Of a stretch of DNA of 64,000 nucleotides, positions 23,376 to 33,146 are shown piece after piece. The stretch is from Alicyclobacillus mali (GTDB lineage Bacteria > Bacillota > Bacilli > Alicyclobacillales > Alicyclobacillaceae), in the NCBI RefSeq assembly GCF_017329565.1, contig NZ_JAFMTT010000013.1. One strand, given 5' to 3'. A program made the position numbers and the translations under genes. The notes under the pieces were generated by a model. It saw only the letters and a program-made list of their open reading frames with translations, searched no databases and was not told the origin of the DNA. Position 1 is the first letter of the stretch; each line of letters opens with the position of its first letter.

Positions 23376-26300
23376 TCAGAACAAGGAAAGCTGGTTGGTC
23401 TCCGGCAGCCCGTCGAGGCAACCGAGTTCCATGAGCAAGTCGATCACGGCCCGCGACGCGCGCGCCCGCGACTGAAGGTCTTCGAGCGACAGGAATTCGC
23501 CCTGCTGGGCCGCTTCATACAGGTTGCGGGCCGCTGTCTCTCCAATTCCGGGGATGGCGGCGAAAGGCGGCCTGAGCCCCTGCGCCTCCTCCTCAATCAG
23601 GAACTGGGTCGCGTGCGACTTGTAGAGATCGATGGGCAAAAACCGGTACCCGCGGGCCACCATCTCCAGCGCGACTTCGAGCACCGTCAGGAAGCTCTTC
23701 TCCTTCGCCGAGGCCGCGTTGCCCTTCGCCTCGATCTCGTCGATCTTCTTCAAGATGGCCTCCCGGCCCGCGGTCATCACGGCCACGTCGAAGTCGTCCG
23801 CGCGCACCGTGAAATAGGTCGCGTAAAATGCGAGCGGCCGATGCACTTTGAACCATGCGATTCGGACGGCCATCAGCACGTAAGCCGCGGCGTGCGCCTT
23901 CGGAAACATGTACTTGATCTTCTTACCAGACTCGATGTACCAGTCCGGCACGCCATGCTCGCGCATGTACGCCTCGTCTTCCGGCTTGACGCCTTTGCCC
24001 TTACGGATACCTTCCATGATCTTGAATGCGCGCGCCGGATCGAGCCCCTTCTGAATGAGGTAGAGCATGATGTCGTCTCGCGCGCAGATCACTTCGGACA
24101 GCGTCGCGACCTGCTCGCGGATGAGCGTCTGGGCGTTGTTCAACCAGACGTCCGTACCATGCGACAGGCCGGAGATGCGCACGAGTTCCGAGAACGTCGT
24201 GGGCCGCGTGTCCTCAAGCATCTGGCGGACAAAGCGCGTACCGAACTCGGGAATGGCATACGTGCCCGTCGTGGATCGAATTTCCTCCGGGGTCACGCCG
24301 AGCGGCCGCGTGCTTCGGAATAGCTCCAGCACGTCGGGATCGTCAAGCGGGATGGACTTCGGATCGACGCCCGTGAGATCCTGAAGCATGCGGATGACGG
24401 TCGGATCGTCGTGACCGAGGATATCCAGTTTCAACAGGCAGTTCTCAAGCCCGGAGTGGTAATCGAAGTGCGTCGTGAGCGTCTCCGACGACGTATCGTC
24501 CGCCGGATACTGTATCGGCGTGAAGTCGTAGATCTCCACGTAATGCGGAACCACCACCTGCCCGCCGGGATGTTGTCCGGTGGTGCGCTTCACGCCCGTG
24601 CATCCCCGCACCAATCGGTCGATCTCGGCATTGCGAAGCACCAAGCCGCGCTCCTCGGCGAACTTCCGCACATACCCGTAAGCCGTCTTCTCGGCCACCA
24701 CAGAGATGGTGCCCGCCCGAAACACGTGATCCTTTCCAAACAACTCCTCCGTGTACCGGTGCGCCCTCGGCTGATATTCCCCAGAGAAGTTCAGGTCGAT
24801 ATCCGGGACCTTGTCCCCATCAAAACCCATGAACGTCTCGAACGGAATGTCCTGCCCGTCCTTGTGCAACTTTGCACCGCAGTTCGGGCACGCCTTGTCC
24901 GGGAGGTCGAAGCCGGATCCGTACTCCCCGCGCAGGAAAAACTCGTGATAGTGACACGACAAACACACATAGTGCGGCGGCAGCGGGTTGACCTCGGTGA
25001 TGTCCGTCATGGTGGCCACGAGGGATGAACCGACCGATCCGCGGCTGCCGACCAGGTACCCGTCGCTTAGAGACTTCGTGACGAGCTTGTGCGCAATCAG
25101 GTAGATGACCGCGTAGCCGTGCGAGATAATGGCGTTGAGCTCGCGCTCGAGCCGCTTCTCGACCAGCTCGGGCAGTGGATCCCCGTAGATGCGCTTGGCT
25201 TTGTCGTAGGCGAGCTTCCGGATCTCGTCTTCCGCCCCTTCAATGACCGGCGTGTGAAGATCGTCTGGAATCGGCTTCACGTCGTCGCACAGCGCCACCA
25301 GACGGCGTGGATGGTCGACCACGACGGCGCGCGCGTCCTCTTCTCCCAGAAACGCGAATTCCTCCAGCATTTCGTCGGTCGTGCGGAAGTGAAGTGGCGG
25401 CTGCTTCGTGTCGGCCTTTTGCGACTGAAGAAAGATCTCCCGATAGACGGCGTCCTGCTCGTCCAGAAAATGCACGTCGCCCGTGGCCACCACCGGCTTG
25501 TTCAGGCGCTTGCCGATGTCGACGATGTTTTTCAGCAGCTCGCGCACCTGCTCAAACGACGCGACGACGCCCTCGCGGACCAGCGGCTCGTAGTGACTGA
25601 CCGGCTGAATCTCCAGATAATCGTAGAACTCGAGCAGGGTGTCGATCTCGTCCTCGGATTTGCCGCGGAAGAAAGCCTCGACGAGCTCGCCTTGCCGACA
25701 GGCCGTGCCAATGAGCAGCCCCTCGCGGTGGCGCGCGAGCGCGCTTTTCGGAATGCGCGGCACGCGGTGCAGATACTGCGTATGCCCAATGGAGACGAGG
25801 CGGTACAGATTCCTCAGTCCCTCGCGATTGCGGACGAGCACGGTGGCGTGGAACGGCCGAACGCGCGAGATGTCAATCTGACCACGAAGATGGTTCATAT
25901 CCAGCAGGTTCTGGATTCCGCGCGCCTTCGCGTCTTTGAGCATCTGCACGAACACCTTCGCGGTCGCTTCACTGTCGGCCAACGCGCGGTGGTGATTGAC
26001 GAGCTCAACCGAAAACTTCTGGGTGAGCGTCTTCAGCTTGTAGTTCTTCTCGCCCGGGTATAGCACGCGCGCGAGGGCGAGGGTGTCGATTACAGGCTCC
26101 GTCCAAGGATCCATGCCCAGCCGCTCAGCACACTGATTCAAGAAACCGACGTCGAACTCCGCGTTGTGCGCCACCAACACAGCGCCGCGCACGAATTCGC
26201 GGAATCCGTCGAGCGCCTCGTGCAGCTTCGGCTGACCTGCCACCATCTCGTTCGTGATGCCCGTCAGCTCGACGATCTTCGCGTCCAGAGCGCGCTGCGG

Positions 26301-27698
26301 GTCGATGAGCGTCGCGTAGGTATCCACAATTTGTCCAGCCTTGACCTTCACCGCGGCGATCTCGATGAGCGTGTCTTCTCGCGCATTGAGCCCAGTCGTC
26401 TCCGTGTCGAACACGACGTACTCAGTTTCGTCGTCGAGCGCTCGATCACACTCCCGGTACACGAGCAGCCCGCCGTCGTCCACCACATACGCCTCCAGGC
26501 CAAGCACAAGACGCACCCCGTGCTTCTTAGCCGCCTGATACGCCTCCGGATACGCCTGACATACGCCGTGATCCGTGATGGCGATGGCGTCGTGCCCCCA
26601 TTCCGCCGCGCGCCTCACCAGCGCTGCGGCGCCCACGACGCCATCGAGCGCCGACATGGTCGTGTGGGCATGCAACTCGACGCGCTTGACTTCCGCAGTG
26701 TCGGTGCGCCGAGGAGGATTGTGCGGGCGCATCGACTGCACCATGAACACAATTTCCTTGGCATACGGGTCGAACTGCACCTGACCCTGAATCTTCACCC
26801 ACGCGCCGTCGGCGAGATGCGACGTGGCCTGCAAGTCTCGCTCCGACTGCACGAACATCTTTGCGGAGATGGAGTCTGTGTGATCCGTGATGGCAAATTG
26901 AATGAGCGTGCGGCCGCTCGGCAGCGTCCTTCGGTCCACGTTGAACACTTCACCCACCACAGTGGCGCGTCGCATCTCGTCGACGATGTCTCGCAATGAG
27001 ATGGGCGAGGGTTCGTCGTACATCTGGCCGACCACAAGCGCCTCCGCGCCTTGCGAGGCGCCGCCCTCATTCTGCGCATCCGACTCTTTCTGCTGCTCTT
27101 TCGCCGCCTTCGCCTCTTCGGCGAGCTGACGCCTCCAGCGCGCCTCTGCCTCCTGCTTCAGCTTCTCGCCCGCCGCAAGGACATCCTCACAAGCCGTCTC
27201 GTCCACCTCGATGAGGACCGCGACGTCCAGGCCAAACGCGCGACGAGCCTCCGACGCGAGCCAATCCGCCACACCCTTCTGCACGAGCTGCTCGGCAATC
27301 GGCTGGCTGGGAACGTGAATTCTGGCGCGAAAACCACGCCGCTCGTCCACTTCCTCCACCATGAGTCTCGCCTGCGACAGCCATTTGCCCGAAAGATGAG
27401 ACCGCGCCTCGTAGGCGGCAGCAAGGGCGAGCATCGCGGTCTCCGCTGCTGCCGCAGAAACCTTCTCCGGAGGCGTGACCGCGATTTCCCATGCGCACGA
27501 GGCACCGAACGTCGAGGCGCAAAGTTCGTGAATCTCGGCGAGATCGCGATAGAAAGAAGAGAACGCGTCCGCATCCAAGCCCGAAGACAAAAAGGGCGAA
27601 TCCACGTGTACGCGGACTTCCCGGGTCGCCCTGCGGACACGGACGCTGCGAACCCTCGCCAGCGCCCGATCTCGGACAAGATGTTCGGGGATAGCCAT
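23376..27698 (-). CDS. polC: DNA polymerase III alpha subunit, PolC type
   Basis: PolC is the replicative DNA polymerase of low-G+C Gram-positive bacteria. The 1440-residue protein matches the family length. The order is an N-terminal domain, a charged linker (about 180-220), an OB domain (about 236-330), the PHP domain starting with LHAHTTMSALDG (about 342), an inserted 3'-5' proofreading exonuclease with VVFDTETTGLN (about 429), the zinc finger CLSCHYHEFF plus CPNCGAKL, the polymerase core including DKVPDIDLNFSGEYQ, and helix-hairpin-helix IPGIGETAARNL. The ATG has GAGGTG upstream. It follows rseP directly; proS, which separates them in B. subtilis, is absent. Confidence 0.98.
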   Translation of the reverse strand: MAIPEHLVRDRALARVRSVRVRRATREVRVHVDSPFLSSGLDADAFSSFYRDLAEIHELCASTFGASCAWEIAVTPPEKVSAAAAETAMLALAAAYEARSHLSGKWLSQARLMVEEVDERRGFRARIHVPSQPIAEQLVQKGVADWLASEARRAFGLDVAVLIEVDETACEDVLAAGEKLKQEAEARWRRQLAEEAKAAKEQQKESDAQNEGGASQGAEALVVGQMYDEPSPISLRDIVDEMRRATVVGEVFNVDRRTLPSGRTLIQFAITDHTDSISAKMFVQSERDLQATSHLADGAWVKIQGQVQFDPYAKEIVFMVQSMRPHNPPRRTDTAEVKRVELHAHTTMSALDGVVGAAALVRRAAEWGHDAIAITDHGVCQAYPEAYQAAKKHGVRLVLGLEAYVVDDGGLLVYRECDRALDDETEYVVFDTETTGLNAREDTLIEIAAVKVKAGQIVDTYATLIDPQRALDAKIVELTGITNEMVAGQPKLHEALDGFREFVRGAVLVAHNAEFDVGFLNQCAERLGMDPWTEPVIDTLALARVLYPGEKNYKLKTLTQKFSVELVNHHRALADSEATAKVFVQMLKDAKARGIQNLLDMNHLRGQIDISRVRPFHATVLVRNREGLRNLYRLVSIGHTQYLHRVPRIPKSALARHREGLLIGTACRQGELVEAFFRGKSEDEIDTLLEFYDYLEIQPVSHYEPLVREGVVASFEQVRELLKNIVDIGKRLNKPVVATGDVHFLDEQDAVYREIFLQSQKADTKQPPLHFRTTDEMLEEFAFLGEEDARAVVVDHPRRLVALCDDVKPIPDDLHTPVIEGAEDEIRKLAYDKAKRIYGDPLPELVEKRLERELNAIISHGYAVIYLIAHKLVTKSLSDGYLVGSRGSVGSSLVATMTDITEVNPLPPHYVCLSCHYHEFFLRGEYGSGFDLPDKACPNCGAKLHKDGQDIPFETFMGFDGDKVPDIDLNFSGEYQPRAHRYTEELFGKDHVFRAGTISVVAEKTAYGYVRKFAEERGLVLRNAEIDRLVRGCTGVKRTTGQHPGGQVVVPHYVEIYDFTPIQYPADDTSSETLTTHFDYHSGLENCLLKLDILGHDDPTVIRMLQDLTGVDPKSIPLDDPDVLELFRSTRPLGVTPEEIRSTTGTYAIPEFGTRFVRQMLEDTRPTTFSELVRISGLSHGTDVWLNNAQTLIREQVATLSEVICARDDIMLYLIQKGLDPARAFKIMEGIRKGKGVKPEDEAYMREHGVPDWYIESGKKIKYMFPKAHAAAYVLMAVRIAWFKVHRPLAFYATYFTVRADDFDVAVMTAGREAILKKIDEIEAKGNAASAKEKSFLTVLEVALEMVARGYRFLPIDLYKSHATQFLIEEEAQGLRPPFAAIPGIGETAARNLYEAAQQGEFLSLEDLQSRARASRAVIDLLMELGCLDGLPETNQLSLF

Positions 27699-27719
27699 GA
27701 TTTCACCTCGCGCTACCGT

Positions 27720-28982
27720 CTAGAACCAGTGCGTCACGTCGCGATAGGTGATCACGACCGCGAACAGCATGACAATCGCAAAGCCCACAAAATGCACAAA
27801 TCCTTCTTTTTCGGGATCCACTCGCCGCCCCCGGATGAGCTCAATCGCCATGAACAACAGCCGCCCGCCGTCGAGAGCAGGAATGGGAAGCAGATTGAAC
27901 AAGCCGAGCCCCAGGCTGAGCGCACCGGTCACGGCAATCACGTTCCAGATGCCAAACCTCACCTGCTCGGTGATCACATGCGCGATGCCGACAGGACCGG
28001 ACAGCGATTGAAACTGATGGTGCACAAACAGCCCCACATATCCCTGGATGGTCATGCCGATGTCCCGAACCAGCGCGGAGAAGCCGGCCGGAATGGTGTG
28101 AAGCGGGCTGTGAGAAATCTGGGCATCGATTCCGATCATCGGCGCTCCGCTCACCAAGTGTGGCGTCACGGCGATGGAACGCGCGCCATTGGCAGTTTTC
28201 ACCTCGAGGACGAGCGGTTGCGGGTGGCCGCCGCGCACGCCGTCCTCCGACACCGCGCGCACGAGACCCGCCCAGGAGTGTATCGAGCGGCCGTCGACCG
28301 CCAAAATGGTGTCTCCGGGCACGAGACCCGCGTGCGCCGCGGGAGTGCCCGGCTCGACATGCCCCACGGTCGTGGTGGGGACACCCGTATACGTGTTGAC
28401 GGCGGAGAACAGGACACCGGCCAAGATGAGGTTCATAATGGGACCCGCCAGAATGATGGCTGCTCGCTGCCACAGCGGCTTCCCGATCATCTGTTGCTCC
28501 TTCGGGACGACGGGAATGGATGAGCGGCGGCTCAACATCACCCGAGCGCCGCTTCTCACGTGAAAGCGCTGAATCCCATCCTCCGTCTCAAGCTTCATGA
28601 TCATCCGGTCGGTCAAATCAACCTCGCGCACCACGCCCACGCGTCCGTTCGGCAGGTCCTTGGGCTCTCCGAGTGCCACAATCTCTCCGGCCGCGTCTTG
28701 TTCGTATGCGACCGACTGACCGATAGGAAACCACGACTCCTGCGGAGCTTCTCCCGCCAACTGCACGAATCCGCCGAGTGGAATGAGCCTGAGGGAATAC
28801 TCCGTCCCTCCGCGCACCACGGATACGACCTTCGGGCCGAAGCCAATGGCAAACACGGGCACCGCGACGCCACATCGCTTGGCGACGTAGAAATGGCCGA
28901 ACTCATGCAGCGTCACACAGACGCCAAACACAAGCACAATGGCGACCGCCGCTTCCGCATAGAACTCGAGGTGCGCTAACAT
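27720..28982 (-). CDS. rseP: Site-2 intramembrane metalloprotease RseP/RasP
   Basis: RseP (B. subtilis RasP) cleaves membrane proteins such as anti-sigma factors and remnant signal peptides inside the membrane. From the ATG at 28982 the protein is 420 residues, with HEFGH at residues 26-30 within the first hydrophobic segment, central PDZ regions (around VEPGTPAAHAGLVPGD) and the second active-site motif NLLPIPALDGGRLL in the C-terminal membrane segment. Upstream codons in the same frame include a TTG two codons earlier that is nearer to AAGGG, so the exact start is uncertain. It overlaps nothing and follows dxr by 13 bases. Confidence 0.94.
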   Translation of the reverse strand: MLAHLEFYAEAAVAIVLVFGVCVTLHEFGHFYVAKRCGVAVPVFAIGFGPKVVSVVRGGTEYSLRLIPLGGFVQLAGEAPQESWFPIGQSVAYEQDAAGEIVALGEPKDLPNGRVGVVREVDLTDRMIMKLETEDGIQRFHVRSGARVMLSRRSSIPVVPKEQQMIGKPLWQRAAIILAGPIMNLILAGVLFSAVNTYTGVPTTTVGHVEPGTPAAHAGLVPGDTILAVDGRSIHSWAGLVRAVSEDGVRGGHPQPLVLEVKTANGARSIAVTPHLVSGAPMIGIDAQISHSPLHTIPAGFSALVRDIGMTIQGYVGLFVHHQFQSLSGPVGIAHVITEQVRFGIWNVIAVTGALSLGLGLFNLLPIPALDGGRLLFMAIELIRGRRVDPEKEGFVHFVGFAIVMLFAVVITYRDVTHWF

Positions 28983-28995
28983 TGGCAACTGTTCA

Positions 28996-30144
28996 TCAGC
29001 CCTTTGCCACGTAAAGTTCGGCCAGACGCCGCGCTTGCCCATCCGCGCGAAGGACATCTTCCACCGACTGAGGCACCTCGTTCGGCACCCGCTCGAGCAC
29101 CGCCTCGACGACCTCAGGGATCCGCAAAAACGGGATCTGTTCGCGCAAAAACGCCTCCACCGCCACCTCGTTCGCCGCGTTCAGAACGCACGGTGCGAGT
29201 CCCCCGGCGCGACCAGCCTCCATCGCCAGGCGAAGGCACGGAAATCGGTCGAAATCTGGCTCTTCGAAGTGCAGCGCTCCGACGCTCGCCAGGTTCAGCC
29301 TCGGCCAAGGCGCGGGTGATCGCTCGGGATATGTGATGGCGTATTGAATTGGCAAGCGCATGTCCGCCGTCGCGAGCTGTGCAACCATCGAGCCGTCCAC
29401 AAACTCCGCCATGGAGTGCACGATGCTCTCCGGATGTACAAGCACAGCTATCTTATCATATGGCACGCCGAACAAATGATGCGCTTCGATCACCTCAAGC
29501 CCCTTGTTCATCATGGTGGCACTATCAATGGTGATCTTCTGTCCCATGTTCCAGTTGGGATGGCGAAGCGCGTCCCGGACCGTGACCTCTGCCATGCGAT
29601 CTTTGGGCCATGACCGAAACGGTCCTCCCGAGGCCGTCAGGACGAGCCGCAGGACCTCCTCGGGCTGGCCGGATCGCAAGCACTGGTGAAGCGCACAGTG
29701 CTCGCTGTCCACGGGGACCATCTCTCCACCCGCATCGCGCATGGCGCGCAGGATGAGATCGCCCGCAGCCACGAGGCACTCCTTGTTGGCGAGCGCGAGG
29801 CGCGCACCGCGGCCGACCGTGGCAAGCGCAGGCAGAATGCCGCGAGCCCCTACGACCGCATTCAACACGATGTCCGATGGGTATGCGGCACACGCGACAA
29901 GACCCTCGTCCCCGACGACAATGTCCATCCGCTCACCCGGTAAAAGTTCGCGCAACGCGCGACGGGCCGCTTCGTCAGCAACGCCGACGACTTGCGGGCG
30001 ATAGCGGCGAACCTGTTCCGCCAATCGCTCCACGTTTCGACCCGCCGCGAGCGCGACCACCTCGTATGTATCCAGATGTGACAGCACCTCGAGCGCCTGC
30101 ACGCCGATGGTGCCCGTGCTCCCGAGGATGGCAATGCGCTTCAT
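28996..30144 (-). CDS. dxr: 1-deoxy-D-xylulose-5-phosphate reductoisomerase
   Basis: Dxr makes 2-C-methyl-D-erythritol 4-phosphate, the committed step of the MEP isoprenoid pathway, which also feeds UppS downstream. From the ATG at 30144 (MKRIAILGSTGTIGVQAL), preceded by GGAGGGG, it is 382 residues. The NADPH motif GSTGTIG, the LANKECLVAAG segment, VPVDSEHCAL and the SATMMNKGLEVIEAHHLF metal/substrate site are all present. Confidence 0.96.
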   Translation of the reverse strand: MKRIAILGSTGTIGVQALEVLSHLDTYEVVALAAGRNVERLAEQVRRYRPQVVGVADEAARRALRELLPGERMDIVVGDEGLVACAAYPSDIVLNAVVGARGILPALATVGRGARLALANKECLVAAGDLILRAMRDAGGEMVPVDSEHCALHQCLRSGQPEEVLRLVLTASGGPFRSWPKDRMAEVTVRDALRHPNWNMGQKITIDSATMMNKGLEVIEAHHLFGVPYDKIAVLVHPESIVHSMAEFVDGSMVAQLATADMRLPIQYAITYPERSPAPWPRLNLASVGALHFEEPDFDRFPCLRLAMEAGRAGGLAPCVLNAANEVAVEAFLREQIPFLRIPEVVEAVLERVPNEVPQSVEDVLRADGQARRLAELYVAKG

Positions 30145-30167
30145 GTCTTCCCCTCCACCCGGCTCCG

Positions 30168-30962
30168 CTATATCAAGCCGCTCAAAACACCGGAGATGAA
30201 CCACAAAGCGAAGGGCGCCGCGTACAGTAGGCTGTCGATTCGGTCCAGAACGCCCCCATGCCCCGGCAACATGCGTCCTGAGTCTTTCACGCCAGCAGCG
30301 CGTTTATAGGCGCTCTCCACCAGATCTCCCACCTGCCCGGTCACGGCCACCAAGAATCCCACTGCGGCAAACATCCAGGCGTCGTATTGCGGACCGGCGA
30401 TCTCGCCGAACACCAAAGCACCGACCACCGCGCCGGCAACCCCGGCGAGCGCGCCGCTCACGGTCTTTTTCGGACTGATTGCGGGAAGCAGTTTGGGCCC
30501 CTGAACGAATCGCCCGACAAAATAAGCCGCTGTGTCGCACGTCCAGGCGGCGACGAGAAAAGTCCAAATCCAAAGCCAACCTTCCGGCAGCGCACGCAGA
30601 CCGATGAGCGACACCCCGCCCGCCGCGAGGTAGAAAGCTCCGAAGGCCGTCACCGCGTAGGTACGCAGATCGTTCGGTCTGCGCGTGATGACCGGCAAGG
30701 TCAACACCACCGCCACGGCCAGAAAAAAAACAAACGGGTGAAACGCTTGCCTTGGGAACCAGTCCGCGAGCGAAATGGCGATGGCCCCAAACCATACAGC
30801 AGGGTCGTACCACCGCCGCCCGAACATCTGACAAAACTCCAGCACACCAGCCAGCGTCGCGATCCACACGAGACAGCGCCAGCCGGTCAGTCCCCCGAAC
30901 AACAAGACGAGCAGGACCACGAGCCCTGCGATCACAGCCGTGACGACCCGCTGTTTGAGCAT
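30168..30962 (-). CDS. cdsA: Phosphatidate cytidylyltransferase
   Basis: CdsA makes CDP-diacylglycerol for phospholipid synthesis. It is a multi-spanning membrane protein of about 264 residues with the family signature in its last third: KRAAGVKDSGRMLPGHGG followed by LDRIDSLL. The ATG at 30962 (MLKQRVVTAVIAGL) is chosen because it matches the family N-terminus; a GTG four codons earlier directly follows the uppS stop. It is translationally adjacent to uppS and precedes dxr. Confidence 0.94.
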   Translation of the reverse strand: MLKQRVVTAVIAGLVVLLVLLFGGLTGWRCLVWIATLAGVLEFCQMFGRRWYDPAVWFGAIAISLADWFPRQAFHPFVFFLAVAVVLTLPVITRRPNDLRTYAVTAFGAFYLAAGGVSLIGLRALPEGWLWIWTFLVAAWTCDTAAYFVGRFVQGPKLLPAISPKKTVSGALAGVAGAVVGALVFGEIAGPQYDAWMFAAVGFLVAVTGQVGDLVESAYKRAAGVKDSGRMLPGHGGVLDRIDSLLYAAPFALWFISGVLSGLI

Positions 30963-30974
30963 CTGAATGGACAC

Positions 30975-31751
30975 CTACTCGAGTGCGCCGAACCTCCGCT
31001 TGCGCTTCGCGTAATCGCAAATCGCCTGATAGAGATCGTCGCGTGTAAAGTCCGGCCACAACACATCTGTAAACCAGAGTTCCGCGTACGCCGCCTGCCA
31101 CAGCAAAAAGTTGCTCAACCGGATCTCGCCGCTCGTCCGAATGACAAGATCAAGCGGCGGTAGCCCGGCCGTATCGAGATATCGATCGCAGGAGGCTTCC
31201 GTCAGCTGTCCGACCGTCGCGCGCCCCTCGATAACCTCGCGGGCGTAGCGCTCCATCGCGGCGATGATCTCCATCCGCCCGCCGTAATTAAGCGCGAAGT
31301 TCACGATCATGCCCGTGTTGTGCTGCGTGCGATGAATGGCGCGGCGAACGGTGGCCTGCGTGTGCGCCGGAAGGCGCCCGGTATCGCCGATGAAGCGCAC
31401 GCGCACGTTGCGCCTCACCAACTCGTCGATCTCGCTGCGAAAGAATTGCTCCGGCAGCCGCATCAAATAGTCGACTTCGGCCGCTGGCCTCTTCCAATTT
31501 TCAGTCGAGAAAGCATACAGCGTGACGCATTCGATGCCGAAATCGTCACACGCGCGGATGGCCTCTTTCATGGCCATCATTCCCGCGTGGTGACCCGCAA
31601 TTCGGGGAAGACCGCGCTTTTGCGCCCAGCGGCCATTTCCGTCCATGATGAGACCGATATGCCGGGGCTTCACGTCGAGCGCTGGCTGCTGCTCGACCGC
31701 CGCCGCGCTGGCACGCTGCAAACGCCCAAAACCCTTGAACAAGGCTGGCAT
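30975..31751 (-). CDS. uppS: Undecaprenyl diphosphate synthase (cis-prenyltransferase)
   Basis: UppS extends farnesyl diphosphate to undecaprenyl diphosphate, the lipid carrier for cell-wall synthesis. The 258-residue protein has the signature IGLIMDGNGRWAQKRGLPR with the catalytic aspartate, GHHAGMMAMKEAI, YAFSTENWKRP, and DLVIRTSGEIRLSNFLLWQ near the end. GGGGG directly abuts the ATG, so the TTG three codons later (31742) may be the real start. The N-terminal 25 residues before the core are variable. Confidence 0.95.
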   Translation of the reverse strand: MPALFKGFGRLQRASAAAVEQQPALDVKPRHIGLIMDGNGRWAQKRGLPRIAGHHAGMMAMKEAIRACDDFGIECVTLYAFSTENWKRPAAEVDYLMRLPEQFFRSEIDELVRRNVRVRFIGDTGRLPAHTQATVRRAIHRTQHNTGMIVNFALNYGGRMEIIAAMERYAREVIEGRATVGQLTEASCDRYLDTAGLPPLDLVIRTSGEIRLSNFLLWQAAYAELWFTDVLWPDFTRDDLYQAICDYAKRKRRFGALE

Positions 31752-31777
31752 CCCCCTTAATCCAGCAACCTTGGAAC

Positions 31778-32335
31778 TCAGACCTGCGTCACGTCCTTCT
31801 CCTTATCTTCCAACACACGGTCCACCTGTGCAATGGCCTTGTCAGTCAACTGCTGGACCCTGTCCATCAGACGGCGAACGTCGTCTTCCGAAATGTCGCC
31901 GGCCTTCTCGAGCTTCTTGATCTCTTCGTTGCCATCCCGGCGAATGTTGCGAATGGCAACCCGCGTTTCCTCCGCCATCTTCCGGACCTGTTTGACCAGT
32001 TCCTGACGCCTTTGTTCCGTGAGCGCAGGTATCGTCAACCGAATGACGCTGCCGTCGTTCGCCGGGTTCAATCCGAGATCCGACTTCTGAATCGCCTTTT
32101 CGATCTCGGCGAGCATAGACTTATCCCACGGGGAAATCACCAACAGGCGCGGTTCCGGCGATGTCACGCTCGCAACCTGATTGACGGGCATCTGAGAGCC
32201 GTAATACTCCACCATGACGTGGTCGAGCATGGAAGGCGTAGCCCGACCTGCGCGCACGGTCGCGAACTCGCGGCGCAGATTCTGAACGGCCTTCTCCATC
32301 CGCTCTTGGAGACTCTGAATCAATTCCTCATGCAT
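31778..32335 (-). CDS. frr: Ribosome recycling factor
   Basis: Frr splits post-termination ribosomes together with EF-G. From the ATG at 32335 it is 185 residues, the usual length, and begins MHEELIQSLQERMEKAVQNL. The family segments FATVRAGRATPSMLD, WDKSMLAEIEKAIQKSDLG and RRQELVKQVRKMAEE are present. Its start overlaps the end of pyrH by eight bases. Confidence 0.97.
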   Translation of the reverse strand: MHEELIQSLQERMEKAVQNLRREFATVRAGRATPSMLDHVMVEYYGSQMPVNQVASVTSPEPRLLVISPWDKSMLAEIEKAIQKSDLGLNPANDGSVIRLTIPALTEQRRQELVKQVRKMAEETRVAIRNIRRDGNEEIKKLEKAGDISEDDVRRLMDRVQQLTDKAIAQVDRVLEDKEKDVTQV

Positions 32336-33062
32336 GCGCGTCACCCTTTCCCACCAAGGTGCCGATTTTTTCGCCCATCACAGCGCGAAGGATGTTGCCG
32401 TCCTCGTTGATATTGAACACCAAAATGGGAATATCGTTATCCTTACACAAGCTCGCCGCGGTGGAATCCATCACAGCGAGCCCCTGCTTCAACACTTCCA
32501 TGAAGTCGAGTTCGGCGTATTTGGTCGCTGTCGGATCCTTCTGCGGATCGGCCGTGTAGACCCCGTCCACGCCGTTTTTGGCCATCAGGATGACTTCTGC
32601 TTCGATCTCGGCGGCTCGCAACGCAGCCGTGGTGTCCGTCGAAAAGAACGGATTGCCCGTTCCGCCCGCGAAGATCACGACGCGCCCCTTCTCCAAATGA
32701 CGAATGGCCCGGCGGCGGATGTAAGGCTCGGCCACTTCCGACATGTGAATGGAGCTCTGCACGCGCGTAGCCACCCCGAGCTTCTCAAGAGCGTCCTGCA
32801 GCGCCAAGGCATTCATGACGGTCGCCAACATGCCCATGTAATCTGCCGTCGCGCGGTCCATACCCATCTGGCTGCCGGTCGCACCTCGCCAGATATTCCC
32901 TGCCCCAACCACAATCGCGACCTGGACGTCGAGCTTCGCCACATCGGCTATCTGGCGAGCGATGTCCCGGATCACAGCCGGATCGATCCCGAACCCATGT
33001 CGCCCTGCGAGCGCCTCTCCGCTCAGCTTGAGAACGACGCGGCGGTATTTTGGAATCGTCAC
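32328..33062 (-). CDS. pyrH: Uridylate kinase (UMP kinase)
   Basis: PyrH phosphorylates UMP to UDP and is the bacterial hexameric amino-acid-kinase-fold enzyme. The 244-residue protein starts at GTG with GGAGGGG upstream. RRVVLKLSGEAL, VVGAGNIWRGATG, MGMLATVMNALALQDAL and FAGGTGNPFFSTDTTAALRA are clear family segments. It lies between tsf and frr, the conserved order. Confidence 0.97.
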   Translation of the reverse strand: MTIPKYRRVVLKLSGEALAGRHGFGIDPAVIRDIARQIADVAKLDVQVAIVVGAGNIWRGATGSQMGMDRATADYMGMLATVMNALALQDALEKLGVATRVQSSIHMSEVAEPYIRRRAIRHLEKGRVVIFAGGTGNPFFSTDTTAALRAAEIEAEVILMAKNGVDGVYTADPQKDPTATKYAELDFMEVLKQGLAVMDSTAASLCKDNDIPILVFNINEDGNILRAVMGEKIGTLVGKGDAHA

Positions 33063-33146
33063 AAAGGCCCCTCCATTGCGCCAAAATAGGTGGCCAAAAT
33101 GGCATGAAAGGGAACACGCGATGGTGTCCCCTCATGCACAGCCTCG

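Noticed and set aside
33070..33146. Imperfect inverted repeat between tsf and pyrH (GCATGA...TCATGC)
   Set aside because: It has an internal mismatch and no U-tract, so it is not listed as a terminator.
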